Notes: generated by a model from the sequence alone, not told the origin. A DNA stretch of 35,643 nucleotides from Planctomycetaceae bacterium (GCA_007121535.1 SKKK01000705.1:1-35643); one strand, 5' to 3'; positions 6,530 through 16,418 are shown, numbered from the stretch's first letter. Numbers and translations are program-made.

Positions 6530-8959
6530 TTAGCGCCGTTTTTGCCGGTTCTTGATCCGCGTTCTCTTGGCTTCGGCTTCCGCTCGGCTCTTGACGTCCT
6601 TGTTGGCGAAAAGTCGGCCATTGGGTTTCTTGGATTTGGGTTTTTCGGGGACAGTCGCAGGACTTGCACTCGGTTTCTTAACCGGCGGCAGCATCTTGCG
6701 CTCGGCGATCCCCCACAGACTGGATGCGATAAAGTAAACGCATAAGCCGCTGGGCACACGGAAGAACAGGACGCACATGAATATCATCATGTATTTCATC
6801 ATCTGCTGCTGCATCCGCGTCTGGTCGTCGGTTGGGGGCGGCATGAACATCTTCTGCTGGACCAAGAACAGCACGATCGTGATGATCGGCAACACGTTCA
6901 GATAGGGGCCCAACCACCCGTCGCCCGGATCGCCCAGGATGCTGAACAAGTAGGGTTCCCAGTGCCACAGCATATCCGGCCCGGCAAGATTCGAGCACCA
7001 TTGCATGCCGCGGATCAAGGGGGCCTGCAGCAATTCGATATCGACCGACAGCGATCGATACAGGCCGATAAAGATGGGTAACTGGATCAGCATCAGAAAG
7101 CAACCGCCGAACGGATTGTAGTTGTGTTTGACGAACAACTCGCGTTGGGCTTTCCCTCGCTTTTCCATGTCGTTCTTGTACTTTTCGGCGATCCGTTTCA
7201 TCTCGGGCGCCAATTCCTGCATCATCTGCGCGTTCTTGGCCGCTTTGCGGCTGAGCGGCATCATGGCGCTGCGGACCAGCACGGTCAGCAGGATGATTGC
7301 CATGCCATAGTTCACCCACGGCAGGGATGCGAAGACGTTCAGCAACCAGGAAAGGGGCCTGGCGATCATGGCGAACCAGCCATAGGCGATGAATTCGCTC
7401 AGCCCATATCCCTCCAGCAAAGCGGGCCTCTTCGGGCCGGCGAAGATCGTGAACCTTTGCGTATAGGATTGCCCGGGTTCCAACGTGCGTTGGGAGCTGG
7501 TCAAACGGAACGTGGTATTGGTGGTCTTGATCCACTGGCCCGTCTTTTCGCCGAACGGGCCGGCTTGGATCGCGTAGCCTTCGTCGAATACGGACTTGGC
7601 CGCTTCATCCTCCGGGTCGGTCATCAGCACGACACAGAAGTACTGGGAATCGCCACCGACGTAGCGAATCACCTGCTGTTGCCCTGGCGGGAACAGAGGA
7701 ATGGGCGCGGCGGTTCCGCGCTCGATGGCACTTCGCGTCTCTCTGTAGATTTGCGGCGCGCCGATCAGGCCGTGTCCCGCACGTTCGGTCTTCCAAGCCA
7801 CGTCGCGGGCGCCGACGGCGCTGAATCGCGTCGGATGGATCTTGTTCGAATACCACCAGCCCTCCATCGGCAACCCGGTGGCGCCGTCCAGGCGGAACAC
7901 CAATTGTTTCGCGGACGGTCCATGGTTGTGGATTTCAAGGTCCAGCGTCAGATGATACGGTTCGCCGCCTGGCAGATCGCTGTCGTCGGCGCTGGCCAGC
8001 CGATAGCGTTTGACGACCTCCAGATCGCCCCGGGCATCGATCTTCGCCAAATCGGCGTCGGTCAAGCGGCGTCGAAACTCGATCGCCGGACCGTCGCCTT
8101 CGTCCGCCAGTTGTTCGACGTGCCAGTAGCCCTCGCGGAGCGAAGGCAGGCCGGTGATTTCATCGTGACCGCGCTGCGCGGATCTGTTCCCGATCTGCGT
8201 CAGGGTGAACAGAAACGATAGGGCATCGGGGCGGCTGGTCGGCGCGTGGCGATTGACTTCAGGCTGGACGATGCTCAACGGTTCTTCGGTCAATTTCGTT
8301 TCGAATACCAGGTTTGCCGAAGAGTCCGGCCGAGCGACCTCGATACGCAACGTTTGGCCGGGGCGACGACCGGCCAAGTACTGCGTGACGTCCGCAGCGC
8401 TGTGGATCGGTTGGTCGTCCAATTGCACGATGGTGTCCCCGGCGCGCAAGCCCACGTCGGTGGCAGGGTCCAGCGGCCGCGCGATCGCAGCCGGCGTTCC
8501 CGGCCCGACGATTCGAATGCGACAACCGCCGTCCGGAGCGTCCTCGCCATGCAAATGGCCCAGATAACCGGCGCGACGATCGCTGTCCCGGAATCGAAAA
8601 CCTCCCCAATCGGTCCGCTGGTTCAACTCGATGCGTTCGATCGCGGCTCCACGGTTATTCAAGGTCACCAGCAGCTTGTACGGGCTGTCGGGCGCCAGCG
8701 ACCCCAACGTCGCCAACTGCGGTTTGGCTTCGGGCTCGGGCGCGGCTGCCAATTCGGGTGGTTCGGCTTCGGGCGGGGCGTCGACCGCCTCGGCAACGTC
8801 CACGTCCTCATCGATCGGTCGTTCCACATCCTCCGGGTCGTCCGGCAGACGGTGCTCGACCGCGACATCTTCCGGTGGCACCACCGGTTGATGGGCCATC
8901 AGGTGGATCATCAAGATCAGAGACGAGAGCACCAAAAACAGGGCAAAACGTTTTTCCAC
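6530..8959 (-). CDS. yidC: Membrane protein insertase YidC with PDZ-like insertion
   Basis: The 809-residue protein inserts and folds inner-membrane proteins, alone or with Sec. It starts with GTG at 8959 and a membrane anchor (residues 5-22), followed by a long acidic, Pro-rich linker (about 27-90). The periplasmic domain carries an insertion at about 145-225 that reads like a PDZ domain (VGLRAGDTIVQLDDQPIHSA then TLRIEVARP). The conserved insertase core is at about 540-760, with the hydrophilic-groove Arg in VLVRSAMMPLSRKAAKN, NPFGGCFLMLIQLPIFIGLY, and a basic C-terminal tail. It is much longer than the E. coli protein (about 550 residues). It is followed downstream by the MBL-fold gene. 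Confidence 0.92.
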   Translation of the reverse strand: MEKRFALFLVLSSLILMIHLMAHQPVVPPEDVAVEHRLPDDPEDVERPIDEDVDVAEAVDAPPEAEPPELAAAPEPEAKPQLATLGSLAPDSPYKLLVTLNNRGAAIERIELNQRTDWGGFRFRDSDRRAGYLGHLHGEDAPDGGCRIRIVGPGTPAAIARPLDPATDVGLRAGDTIVQLDDQPIHSAADVTQYLAGRRPGQTLRIEVARPDSSANLVFETKLTEEPLSIVQPEVNRHAPTSRPDALSFLFTLTQIGNRSAQRGHDEITGLPSLREGYWHVEQLADEGDGPAIEFRRRLTDADLAKIDARGDLEVVKRYRLASADDSDLPGGEPYHLTLDLEIHNHGPSAKQLVFRLDGATGLPMEGWWYSNKIHPTRFSAVGARDVAWKTERAGHGLIGAPQIYRETRSAIERGTAAPIPLFPPGQQQVIRYVGGDSQYFCVVLMTDPEDEAAKSVFDEGYAIQAGPFGEKTGQWIKTTNTTFRLTSSQRTLEPGQSYTQRFTIFAGPKRPALLEGYGLSEFIAYGWFAMIARPLSWLLNVFASLPWVNYGMAIILLTVLVRSAMMPLSRKAAKNAQMMQELAPEMKRIAEKYKNDMEKRGKAQRELFVKHNYNPFGGCFLMLIQLPIFIGLYRSLSVDIELLQAPLIRGMQWCSNLAGPDMLWHWEPYLFSILGDPGDGWLGPYLNVLPIITIVLFLVQQKMFMPPPTDDQTRMQQQMMKYMMIFMCVLFFRVPSGLCVYFIASSLWGIAERKMLPPVKKPSASPATVPEKPKSKKPNGRLFANKDVKSRAEAEAKRTRIKNRQKRR

Positions 8960-8989
8960 GACTCGGAACCTCGGTTATGAATGTGACGC

Positions 8990-9739
8990 CTAACGTCCCT
9001 CAGCCAGACGATCGCCGAGGAAATCGTCCAGTTCAGCGATGGCGTAGATCTTTTGAGCGGTTTCGACGAACGGGTATTCCACGCGACGGAACCGGACCCG
9101 ATCATCCTCTAAAATGACATAGCACGCACGGGGATCGCCGTCACGCGGTTGCCCGACACTTCCCACGTTGATCATGCACTTTTTCTGACCCAACGAATAG
9201 CCGTCGTGCAACTGATGAGGGCGAAAAAACTTGCAGTCTTCGGTGAACACGCCCGGGACATGCGTGTGTCCCTGAAAACAATGCTGTTGGATCATGGCAA
9301 AGATCCGCTTGATCTTCTGCGGACTATGCACGTCCTCGGGAAACACATACTCGTTCAAAGGGCTTCTGGCCGATCCATGCACGAACATGGTCTTCTCTTC
9401 GCACAAGCAACGCGGCAACTCACAAAGAAAATCCCATCGAGCCAAATTGCGATCCAGACGCTCGCCACCGGCTTCCAGTTGCTGGCGAGTCCAAAAGATG
9501 GCCTTTTCGGCGCCGGACGTGAAGCCCTCCGGGTCAAATAAAGCTCCCTGGTCGTGATTGCCCAGCACCGTGGCCGTAAATCCCATGACCACGTCAATGC
9601 ACTCGCAAGGGTTAGGCCCATACCCGATAATGTCGCCCAGGCAATAGATCTGCTCGGCTCCCTGCGCCTCGATGTCCCGCAAGACTGACTGCAAGGCTTC
9701 CAGATTCGAATGGATGTCGCTGATGATCGCGCGTTTCAA
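8990..9739 (-). CDS. Calcineurin-like metallophosphoesterase, tandem copy 1
   Basis: The 249-residue protein starts with TTG at 9739 ([16 protein letters not shown]). Metal-binding motifs appear in family order: [24 protein letters not shown] and QGHTH. It is a cytoplasmic two-metal phosphoesterase; whether it acts on phosphoproteins or nucleotides cannot be told. The next gene upstream is a close paralogue with the same TTG-AAR-CGN start and the same motifs, so the two arose by tandem duplication. The YidC gene follows 30 bases downstream, so co-transcription is likely. Confidence 0.88.
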   Translation of the reverse strand: MKRAIISDIHSNLEALQSVLRDIEAQGAEQIYCLGDIIGYGPNPCECIDVVMGFTATVLGNHDQGALFDPEGFTSGAEKAIFWTRQQLEAGGERLDRNLARWDFLCELPRCLCEEKTMFVHGSARSPLNEYVFPEDVHSPQKIKRIFAMIQQHCFQGHTHVPGVFTEDCKFFRPHQLHDGYSLGQKKCMINVGSVGQPRDGDPRACYVILEDDRVRFRRVEYPFVETAQKIYAIAELDDFLGDRLAEGR

Positions 9740-9829
9740 TCTTCGTATCCCATGGCTGGGTTCATGGTCGGACGTGACAACGTGTCCCGCTGGTTACAGT
9801 CCCGGATGGCGTGAAAACGGGAGCCTTGC

Positions 9830-10591
9830 CTAACGGCCAGCCAGCAGGCGGTCTCCCAGCATGTTGTCCAAGCTGTCCACAGCATAAATCTTATTCCTCA
9901 CCACGTCGATCGGATACTCCAATCGCCGAAAGATTACCCAGTCACCGTCCAAGATCACATAACAGCACCGCGGGTCATTGTCGCGGGGTTGCCCCACCGA
10001 CCCGACGTTGATCATCGTCTTCTCGTCGCGCAACTGGTACCGGTAACCGCAGTCTTCCGGCGTGACGAATTCCATTTGCGAGGTAAAGATACCCGGAATG
10101 TGGGTATGACCTTGGAAACAATACTTGGAAATCAAACCGAACAGAGTGTCCATCTTTCGGTGGTTATAGATATCCTCCGGAAAGACGTACTCGTTGGTTG
10201 GTTCTCGCGGCGAGCCATGGACGAAGAGGAGGTCGTCATCGTCGGGGATCAGCATCCGAGGCAGTTCGCCCAAGAAGTCCCAACGAGCAACGACGCGGTT
10301 GCGGCCACCGTGACCAGTGTCCAATTGTTCGCGAGTCCAATAGACGGCTCGCAGGGCGACCGGATTGAAACCATCGGGGTCGAACAAGGCCGCTTGATCG
10401 TGGTTGCCCAGGATGCAGCGACCATCGCAGCGCTGCATGATCTCGTCCAGACATTCGCAAGGATTGGGGCCGTACCCGACAATATCCCCCAAACAGACAA
10501 TCTCCGAAATGTCCTGGTCGCAGATGTCATCGAGCACGACGCGAAGTGCTTCCAGGTTACCGTGGATGTCACTAATCAATGCTCGCTTCAA
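9830..10591 (-). CDS. Calcineurin-like metallophosphoesterase, tandem copy 2
   Basis: The start is taken as TTG at 10591 (reading [16 protein letters not shown]), because GGAAGGG lies 8 bases upstream and the paralogue begins in the same way; a longer open frame upstream has no family match. The 253-residue product has the full motif set ([29 protein letters not shown]). Most differences from copy 1 are in the middle (the PDDDDL segment) and the C-terminal third. Ninety bases separate the two copies. Retaining both suggests divided substrates or regulation, which the sequence does not reveal. Confidence 0.87.
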   Translation of the reverse strand: MKRALISDIHGNLEALRVVLDDICDQDISEIVCLGDIVGYGPNPCECLDEIMQRCDGRCILGNHDQAALFDPDGFNPVALRAVYWTREQLDTGHGGRNRVVARWDFLGELPRMLIPDDDDLLFVHGSPREPTNEYVFPEDIYNHRKMDTLFGLISKYCFQGHTHIPGIFTSQMEFVTPEDCGYRYQLRDEKTMINVGSVGQPRDNDPRCCYVILDGDWVIFRRLEYPIDVVRNKIYAVDSLDNMLGDRLLAGR

Positions 10592-10739
10592 GTCTTGAAC
10601 CCTTCCAAGATGGGGACTGCAGTCGATCGCCGAACCAATACAAAACAGGTTTTCGAACCTGCTGGTCGGATAATCCCCGCAGTATAGTGTGACGGGGCGC
10701 AGCATTGCAAGAAGTGCTGCGGGTTTCTTAGCCACTGAA

Positions 10740-12614
10740 CTATTTCGTTTCCGTCTGCCGATCCCATGCAAACCACTGGGCAACCACCGTCAGCGAATTG
10801 TTTAGGAACCCGTCGCGACAAGCGTGACGCTGAATTTTCCCGCTGGAAGTCTTCGGAATCGATCCGAAACGCACGAGAATAACTCCATCCGGTGTGACTT
10901 CGTGCTCTAGAGTAACTCTTTTTCGGATGCTTTCGATGACATCCGACCAGTCCTTTCGTCGTATTCGTTCCACTTCACTGACGACGATCAGACGTTCACG
11001 TCCACTGATATCGACCGAAAAGCAGCCGACGGCTCCGGCTTGCAGATGATGATTGCTTTGTTCGACCGTCTGTTCGATGTCCTGCGGGTATCGATTCACT
11101 CCTCGGATGATGATCAGATCCTTCAGGCGGCCAGTGACGAACAGTTCACCTTCATGCAAGAAACCAAGATCGCCCGTCCGCAGGTACGTGCCGCTGGTGC
11201 TGTCCGCCAATTTCGCCTGAAAGGTCTCTTGGGTCGCCCCGGGATTCTGCCAATAGCCCACTCCGACGCTGGGGCTGTCGACCCAGATCTCGCCAACTCG
11301 ATCTGCGTGAAGCTGCCGGCAATTGATGGGATCGACGATCCGCAGATCCTGGCCGGGCAGAACGCGTCCACAACCGACTAGCTTCCGGGCTTCCGGGTGG
11401 TCTGGCTCGACCGGGATGACTTGATGTTCGTCCAGCGACTTTCCATGAAAGGTCTGCAACACGGCAGGGTCCCTTTTTCCTCCGCCGGTGACGATCAGCG
11501 TCGCTTCGGCCATGCCGTAGCAGGGATAAAGAGCTTGCGCGCGAAAGCCGACGGGTGAAAAACGCTGGACGAACGCTTCCAAGGTGCTCGCACGAATCGG
11601 CTCGGCGCCGTTGAAGGCGATATCCCAACTGCTCAGGTCCAACCCCTCAAGTTGTTCATCGGTGACTTTTTGGATACACAACTCGTAGGCGAAATTCGGA
11701 CCACCGCTGATCGTGGACCGGTTGCTGCTAATGGTCCGCAACCAACGGATGGGCTTTTGCAGGAACGCCAACGGCGACATCAAGATGCACTTCAGCCCCG
11801 AGTATACAGGATTGAGGATTCCGCCGATCAAGCCCATATCATGGTACGTCGGCAGCCAGAAAACGCCACTGCCGATTCGACCTGGTTCGAAACCATAAGA
11901 GATCGACTCCATATTGTGCATCAGATTCCGATGAGCGAGCACAACGCCCTTGGGGGTCCCTGTTGATCCCGAAGTGTATTGCAATGCTGCGAAGGTATCG
12001 GGCTTCAGTTCCGGTGGCGTCCATTGATCGACCAGTTCATCTTCCAGCGTGTCGGTCGGAATCCAGGCAAGATTTTTCAAGTGAGGCGCTTGGTCAAGTA
12101 GGCCGCTGACACGATCGGTGACCTCATGGACGCTGAGGGCCGCCGTGGCTTCGGCGTTGTCCGAAATCGCCTGGATGCGATTCATATTGCGATTGCGTCT
12201 CGGGGGGTAAGCCGGGACGGCGATCGTGCCCGAGTACAGGCACCCGAAAAAGCCGGCCACAAAATCGAGGCCGGGAGGGTACAGCAGCAAGGCTCGTTGA
12301 CCGACCATGTTCATCGATTGCAATTTGGCTGCCACCATGCGAGCCCGACGATCCAGTTCCTCGTAAGTCCAACAGATCTCGTCCGATTCACCGTCGCGAA
12401 GAAAGCAGAACGCCGTGCTCTCCGAGCTATGCGTCGCCCAAAAGCGAAGCGAATCCATCAGGTTGGTTTTCGGTGGGACTAACGTGTCAAGGCTATTCTG
12501 AGAATGCACGATGATGTTCACTCCATGATCGTCCGTAGTCCGGTCAGTTCCGTGATGGAACGTCCCTGCTGATCTACGTGGAAGGATCTCGGTAGGCCAC
12601 GTATGCATCGTCAA
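10740..12614 (-). CDS. Fatty acyl-AMP ligase (FAAL-type adenylating enzyme)
   Basis: The protein has up to 624 residues. It activates fatty acids as acyl-adenylates, which FAALs pass to an acyl carrier protein rather than to CoA. Visible motifs are [12 protein letters not shown] (near 213), [22 protein letters not shown], the RTGDLGF loop, [20 protein letters not shown], and the catalytic Lys in [10 protein letters not shown] near the C-terminus. The VPAYPPRR segment is typical of FAALs. No carrier protein or polyketide gene is adjacent. The start is uncertain: TTG 12614, ATG 12608 and GTG 12521 are in frame and none has a strong ribosome-binding site. GTG 12521 gives the most usual N-terminus. 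Confidence 0.87.
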   Translation of the reverse strand: MTMHTWPTEILPRRSAGTFHHGTDRTTDDHGVNIIVHSQNSLDTLVPPKTNLMDSLRFWATHSSESTAFCFLRDGESDEICWTYEELDRRARMVAAKLQSMNMVGQRALLLYPPGLDFVAGFFGCLYSGTIAVPAYPPRRNRNMNRIQAISDNAEATAALSVHEVTDRVSGLLDQAPHLKNLAWIPTDTLEDELVDQWTPPELKPDTFAALQYTSGSTGTPKGVVLAHRNLMHNMESISYGFEPGRIGSGVFWLPTYHDMGLIGGILNPVYSGLKCILMSPLAFLQKPIRWLRTISSNRSTISGGPNFAYELCIQKVTDEQLEGLDLSSWDIAFNGAEPIRASTLEAFVQRFSPVGFRAQALYPCYGMAEATLIVTGGGKRDPAVLQTFHGKSLDEHQVIPVEPDHPEARKLVGCGRVLPGQDLRIVDPINCRQLHADRVGEIWVDSPSVGVGYWQNPGATQETFQAKLADSTSGTYLRTGDLGFLHEGELFVTGRLKDLIIIRGVNRYPQDIEQTVEQSNHHLQAGAVGCFSVDISGRERLIVVSEVERIRRKDWSDVIESIRKRVTLEHEVTPDGVILVRFGSIPKTSSGKIQRHACRDGFLNNSLTVVAQWFAWDRQTETK

Positions 12615-12734
12615 CTATCGGAGATGCAACGCGGTCTTGATTGGCACAAGTCGTGCGGGCATTGCAACCGGCACGATCATTGTAATCGGAACCGGCGGGA
12701 ATGCCGGCATCCTTTGATCGACAAGAAACGCAAA

Positions 12735-12759
12735 CTGCCCGGGAAAGAATCCCGGGCAG
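12735..12759 (-). terminator. Hairpin terminator downstream of the Cys-rich repeat gene
   Basis: CTGCCCGGGA and TCCCGGGCAG form a perfect 10-bp stem around a 5-base loop. On the - strand it is followed by TTTGCGTTTCTTG, a T-rich run. It lies about 85 bases past the stop of the repeat-protein gene and before the acyl-AMP ligase gene. Confidence 0.6.
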
Positions 12760-12844
12760 CTTGAGGTTTCCATGCTTTTCGCCGCAGTGACCCTAGTGGA
12801 CCACTTGGGCGGTGGCTTGGATCACCAAGAGTTCACCGCTTGGC

Positions 12845-13792
12845 TTAAGCATCGACGACCGGTGCCGGAGGCATCGGAGGCTCGTCCACGGCTGGACCGA
12901 GCTTCTTGTCGTCCTTGCCGTCCCAACCACCTTTGGTGCCCTTCGTGCCCTTGCCGCCCTTGGGGTCACAGCAAGCTGCCCGACGGCAGGAGAAGATGCG
13001 TTCCAGCAGAGACGGACCGCACATCGCTCGAGGAGCACAGTCGCCCTTTTGGGTGCTAACCTTGGTGCCCTTGGGATCGTGGCAGCCACGCTGAACGCAA
13101 CCGTTCAACAGGCCCAAACCCAGCCCATGACGCTGGACGTGGCAATGGCCGTTCTTGGTTCCGTTCTTAGTGCCCTTGGGATCATCGCAGCACCGGCGAG
13201 CGCAACCGTTCAACAGGCCCAGTCCCAATCCAGGACGCTGGACGTGGCAATGACCGTTCTTGGTTCCGGTCTTGGTTCCGGTCTTGGTACCCTTGGGATC
13301 ATCGCAGTGCCTCTGAACGCAACCGTTCAACAGGCCCAATCCCAGTCCGGGACGCTGGACATGGCAATGACCGTTCTTGGTTCCGTTCTTGGTGCCCTTG
13401 GGGTCATCGCAGTGCTTCTGAACGCAACCGTTCAACAGGCCCAGCCCCAGCCCGGGACGCTGGACGTGGCAATGGCCGTTCTTGGTTCCGTTCTTGGTAC
13501 CGGTCTTGGTGCCCTTGGGGTCATCGCAGCACCTGTGAGCGCAACCGCGCAGCAGGCCCAGTCCTAACCCGGGACGTTGGACGTGGCAATGACCGTTCTT
13601 TGTGCCATTCTTCTGAACGCACCTGTCGTGGCACGCTTTTTGAATGGCACCCACGTCACAGCAGCCGGCTTTCGGGCTTTTTTGCTCCGAGCCGCTGCTG
13701 CCGAGCATTCGGTTCAATAATTCGAAACCGAAGCTTTGAGTGCTCAGCCCGAGGCCAAGCACCATCGTTGCAACGAGAATGTTCCACTTCAT
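12845..13792 (-). CDS. Secreted Cys-rich tandem-repeat protein, function unknown
   Basis: The 315-residue protein begins with a Sec signal peptide (to about residue 22, TQSFGFE). Residues 62-244 are five near-identical units of 35 or 39 residues. Each contains NGHCHVQRPGLGLGLLNGC and CDDPKGTK, so three or more Cys plus His per unit. A degenerate sixth unit (CGPSLLERIFSC, CCDPKGGKGTK) and an acidic Pro-rich tail follow. Unit lengths differ by one 4-residue NGTK or TGTK step. GGAG lies upstream of the ATG, and a hairpin terminator follows the gene. It is not related to a family I recognise. Cys-based cross-linking or metal binding at the cell surface is only a guess. The long frame on the opposite strand is a shadow of the repeats. 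Confidence 0.75.
   Translation of the reverse strand: MKWNILVATMVLGLGLSTQSFGFELLNRMLGSSGSEQKSPKAGCCDVGAIQKACHDRCVQKNGTKNGHCHVQRPGLGLGLLRGCAHRCCDDPKGTKTGTKNGTKNGHCHVQRPGLGLGLLNGCVQKHCDDPKGTKNGTKNGHCHVQRPGLGLGLLNGCVQRHCDDPKGTKTGTKTGTKNGHCHVQRPGLGLGLLNGCARRCCDDPKGTKNGTKNGHCHVQRHGLGLGLLNGCVQRGCHDPKGTKVSTQKGDCAPRAMCGPSLLERIFSCRRAACCDPKGGKGTKGTKGGWDGKDDKKLGPAVDEPPMPPAPVVDA
13061..13609 (-). repeat. Coding tandem repeat, five units of 105 or 117 bp
   Basis: Five units corresponding to residues 62-244 of the Cys-rich protein are almost identical in DNA as well as protein. They are joined by a variable number of 12-bp steps of the GGNACCAAGAMC type. The identity suggests recent homogenisation, and the 12-bp steps suggest slippage. 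Confidence 0.85.
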
Positions 13793-14342
13793 CGAGCCAT
13801 GTCTCCTTTACGATGGAACAAGTGAAATCACACTGGCGCTGTTCCGCCTGAATCGTCTTGCAGTAAGATGTCGTCGGGCTCGCCGAAGGCGGGAGACGGC
13901 ATCGAACCGTGGATGGGTCCACTTGGCCAAGGGGACCGATCTGGGTCAATCTTGCGGTTGGCTGTCCGAAACACGCATCGGCGCACCACGGTTCAAACGG
14001 TAGGTTAATCGCCAGCAGCGGCAGAGTCACTCGTTGACTCTGGCAAGTCCGCCGGTTGGACTGACGCGTTGCTCGGGTGCCACCACGGCAAGCCTCTATC
14101 GCGTCAACAGCTTCGATATCGGCGTAATCTGCCGAGCCCCTTGAGAGTACCGAAGTAATTTTCAGCAAATGGTTTACGACGACAAATGTGCCGAACTTGC
14201 GGCCGGTATCGCTTGGCAAAACCGTAGCGATTGTACGGGCGTTTGGCCGCTGGCGATGCGCTCAAGAGACTCGTTTTCGAGCCGCTTGGCGTAAACTGAA
14301 TCGGTCGTGACGATCGGCCGGATGGATCGAATCTTGGCGAGT
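13793..14342. other. Divergent intergenic region of about 550 bases
   Basis: It separates the Cys-rich protein gene (-) from the RNase HII-like gene (+). Open frames here have no recognisable domain. A small perfect hairpin is present (CAGAGTCA at 14022-14029, TGACTCTG at 14035-14042). Promoters for both genes should lie here, but no convincing boxes were found. Confidence 0.5.
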
Positions 14343-15314
14343 ATGACGATGACGTATCTTTTGGGCACGGACGAAGCAGGCTACGGTCCCAAGTTGGGGC
14401 CTCTTGTGATCGCTGCCAGCTTGTGGCAGGTTCCCGATGGGCTCGGAAATACCGATATGTACCATCAGCTTGGCGATTTGGTGACGCGGCAGTCGGCCAG
14501 ATCCCGGACGTTGCTACCGGTTCCCCTGGCCGATTCCAAGACACTCTATCAATCCGGTGGCGGATTAGCCAGGCTCGAATCCGGACTGTTTCCCGCCTGG
14601 CTGGCCGCCGGAATGCACGTCGATCGCTGGCAGGAAGTGTGGACAAAGATCGCACCCGATTGCGTAGAAGAACTGCAAAGCCTCCCATGGTACCGGCAAT
14701 TCGATATCGAATTGCCGGTGGATGCCGATCCCTCTTTGCTTCAGCAATGCGGCGGGTCCCTTCGCTACGGGCTGGACCAACACGGCGTTCGTCTCGTCAG
14801 CACAAAAGCGCGCGTGGTGTTCGCGAAGCGGTTCAACCAACTGGTCGAGCATTGGGGGGGAAAGGGCGCGGTGCTTTCTCACGAAACGTTCCAGTTCATC
14901 CGCGATTTGGTCAACCCGCTCGAAGCCGATTCGGTTCTGGTCTGTTGCGACAAACATGGCGGCCGAGATCGGTATGGGGCGTTGCTGCAACACCATTTTC
15001 CCGAACGGCGACTGGCGATCGGCCGCGAAAGCCGCGAACTAAGCGTCTACCGACTGGGGTCGCCCGCGGATGGCATCGAGGTGCGTTTCGCGGCCAAGGG
15101 CGAAACGTTCCTGCCGTCCGCGCTGGCCTCGATGGTGGCGAAGTATCTGCGCGAATTGGCGATGATGGCCTTCAATCGATTCTGGCAGCAACACCTTCCC
15201 GGTTTGAAGCCCACCGCAGGTTACCCGGCCGATGCGCGCCGATTTTTCGAGCAAATCGACGCCACTCGGCAGCAGTTATCGATCCCCGTGCAAGATCTAT
15301 GGCGAATCCGCTGA
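14343..15314 (+). CDS. RNase HII-like protein (divergent RNase H fold)
   Basis: The 323-residue protein begins MTMTYLLGTDEAGYGPKLGP, close to the RNase HII opening GIDEAGRGPLAGP with its catalytic Asp-Glu (here D10, E11). Further RNase HII landmarks follow in order: ADSKTL (63-68), an Asp after a hydrophobic strand (LVCCDKHGG, D203), and PSALASMVAKYLRELAMMAFN (258-278), which mirrors the AAASIVAKVTRDRxM helix. It is over 100 residues longer than a normal RNase HII, through an insertion of about 120 residues between the DSK motif and the third acidic strand. It probably cleaves RNA in RNA-DNA hybrids or is a relative with altered specificity. The start at 14343 is preferred over an upstream one because homology begins there. 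Confidence 0.65.
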   Translation: MTMTYLLGTDEAGYGPKLGPLVIAASLWQVPDGLGNTDMYHQLGDLVTRQSARSRTLLPVPLADSKTLYQSGGGLARLESGLFPAWLAAGMHVDRWQEVWTKIAPDCVEELQSLPWYRQFDIELPVDADPSLLQQCGGSLRYGLDQHGVRLVSTKARVVFAKRFNQLVEHWGGKGAVLSHETFQFIRDLVNPLEADSVLVCCDKHGGRDRYGALLQHHFPERRLAIGRESRELSVYRLGSPADGIEVRFAAKGETFLPSALASMVAKYLRELAMMAFNRFWQQHLPGLKPTAGYPADARRFFEQIDATRQQLSIPVQDLWRIR

Positions 15315-15344
15315 TCCCGTGGATCGCACGTTTTCCACCAACGC

Positions 15345-16418
15345 TCAGCGCCCCAACACCGTGAACATCACGTGCCAGCCGCTACCGCCCACCAGCACAC
15401 CCGGAACCTGTTCCGACGGATCCAACGGTCCGACTTCCCCGGCGCAATAGAGACCGAACAGCGCCAATTCCTCGCCCAAGGCTTGTCGGATGGCGTTCCA
15501 TTCGTCTTCGGGGCGGTGCAAACGGCCTCGACGACCGGCGCAATTAAAAGCCAGTACGCCCAGCGGCTGTCCCGTCATCTCGGCCAACGCCTCCGCCGCG
15601 CCGTCTTTCGCGGTGGCGATGACCTGATCGTTTTCCATGGCTTTTTGGCCCGACATGGCGACCTCGAAATCGCCCGACAACATCAACGCAACGGCGCTGT
15701 CGGCATGAGCCTTGCCCTGATAATAAACGTAGTTCTGTCCTTCGTTCCTATTGGCGCTGCCGCCGGTGATCGGAAAGTCGGGACCAACGACCTGCTGGAC
15801 ACCTTCGACCAGATATCTGTTCTTTGGCGAATGAGCATCGGCCAGCAGGATCATCAAACGATCCCGATCGGTTCGCTGCAACTTGTCGGCCAACTGCTTC
15901 CCCGCCGCGTGCAACCGCTCTTTGATCAATGGTTCGCTTTCTTCGAAAGTCAATCGAGCGACTCCCAACTCGGTGACCAAAGCCGTGGACACCGAAATGC
16001 CGTCGCCCGCAATACCCAGCAGGCTGACCGAATCGAATCCGGCCGTGCCCTGTTGTGTAAAGGAACCGTAAGTCGAAGTGCCGAAGACGCGCTCGCTCGG
16101 GATGACCGAACCGATGCCTTGTAATAACTGCTGTTTCCAGGGCAGGTCTTCAAAGCACTCGGAAACCAGTACGGCTTGAAGCGGTGCGTCGCCGATCTTG
16201 GCCATCAGTTTCCGCGCTGCCGACTCGCCCGCCTGCAGCGGCTGGTCGTCCAAGTCCTCGACCAACACCGTGTGCATAATAATCGTGCCGATTCGCCCTT
16301 CGTCAGCAGCACCGCGGTCGGCATCGCTGGCGAGCAGGGCGCCGGTCAGCAACAGAGTCACGCCGGTCGCTAGGGCGATCCGACCCATCGAAAACGCAGG
16401 TTGAAATGGTTGTCTCAT
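15345..16418 (-). CDS. Exported FIST-domain protein
   Basis: The start at 16418 has AAGGAGAA at good spacing and opens a Sec signal peptide (hydrophobic residues 14-30, ending near LLASDADRG). The 357-residue product then has FIST N (about 55-220; AVLVSECFEDLP, VFGTSTYGSFTQQG, DSVSLLGI) and FIST C (about 240-350; LGVLAFNCAGRRGRL, LFGLYCAGEVGPLD). FIST domains are thought to sense small ligands, perhaps amino acids, usually in cytoplasmic signalling proteins, so an exported stand-alone version is unusual. The first gene of the operon, 14 bases upstream, is also exported and contains a CBM9-like domain. Confidence 0.8.
   Translation of the reverse strand: MRQPFQPAFSMGRIALATGVTLLLTGALLASDADRGAADEGRIGTIIMHTVLVEDLDDQPLQAGESAARKLMAKIGDAPLQAVLVSECFEDLPWKQQLLQGIGSVIPSERVFGTSTYGSFTQQGTAGFDSVSLLGIAGDGISVSTALVTELGVARLTFEESEPLIKERLHAAGKQLADKLQRTDRDRLMILLADAHSPKNRYLVEGVQQVVGPDFPITGGSANRNEGQNYVYYQGKAHADSAVALMLSGDFEVAMSGQKAMENDQVIATAKDGAAEALAEMTGQPLGVLAFNCAGRRGRLHRPEDEWNAIRQALGEELALFGLYCAGEVGPLDPSEQVPGVLVGGSGWHVMFTVLGR

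Noticed and set aside
7124-8221. 365-codon open frame on the + strand
   Set aside because: It is antisense to yidC, with no domain of its own.
12812-13567. 251-codon open frame on the + strand with repeats
   Set aside because: It is the antisense of the Cys-rich repeat gene. Its repeats merely mirror the coding repeats, while the - strand has a signal peptide, a ribosome-binding site and a terminator.
13061-13609. Possible CRISPR-like array
   Set aside because: The units are 105-117 bp and fully coding, with no unique spacers between short direct repeats.
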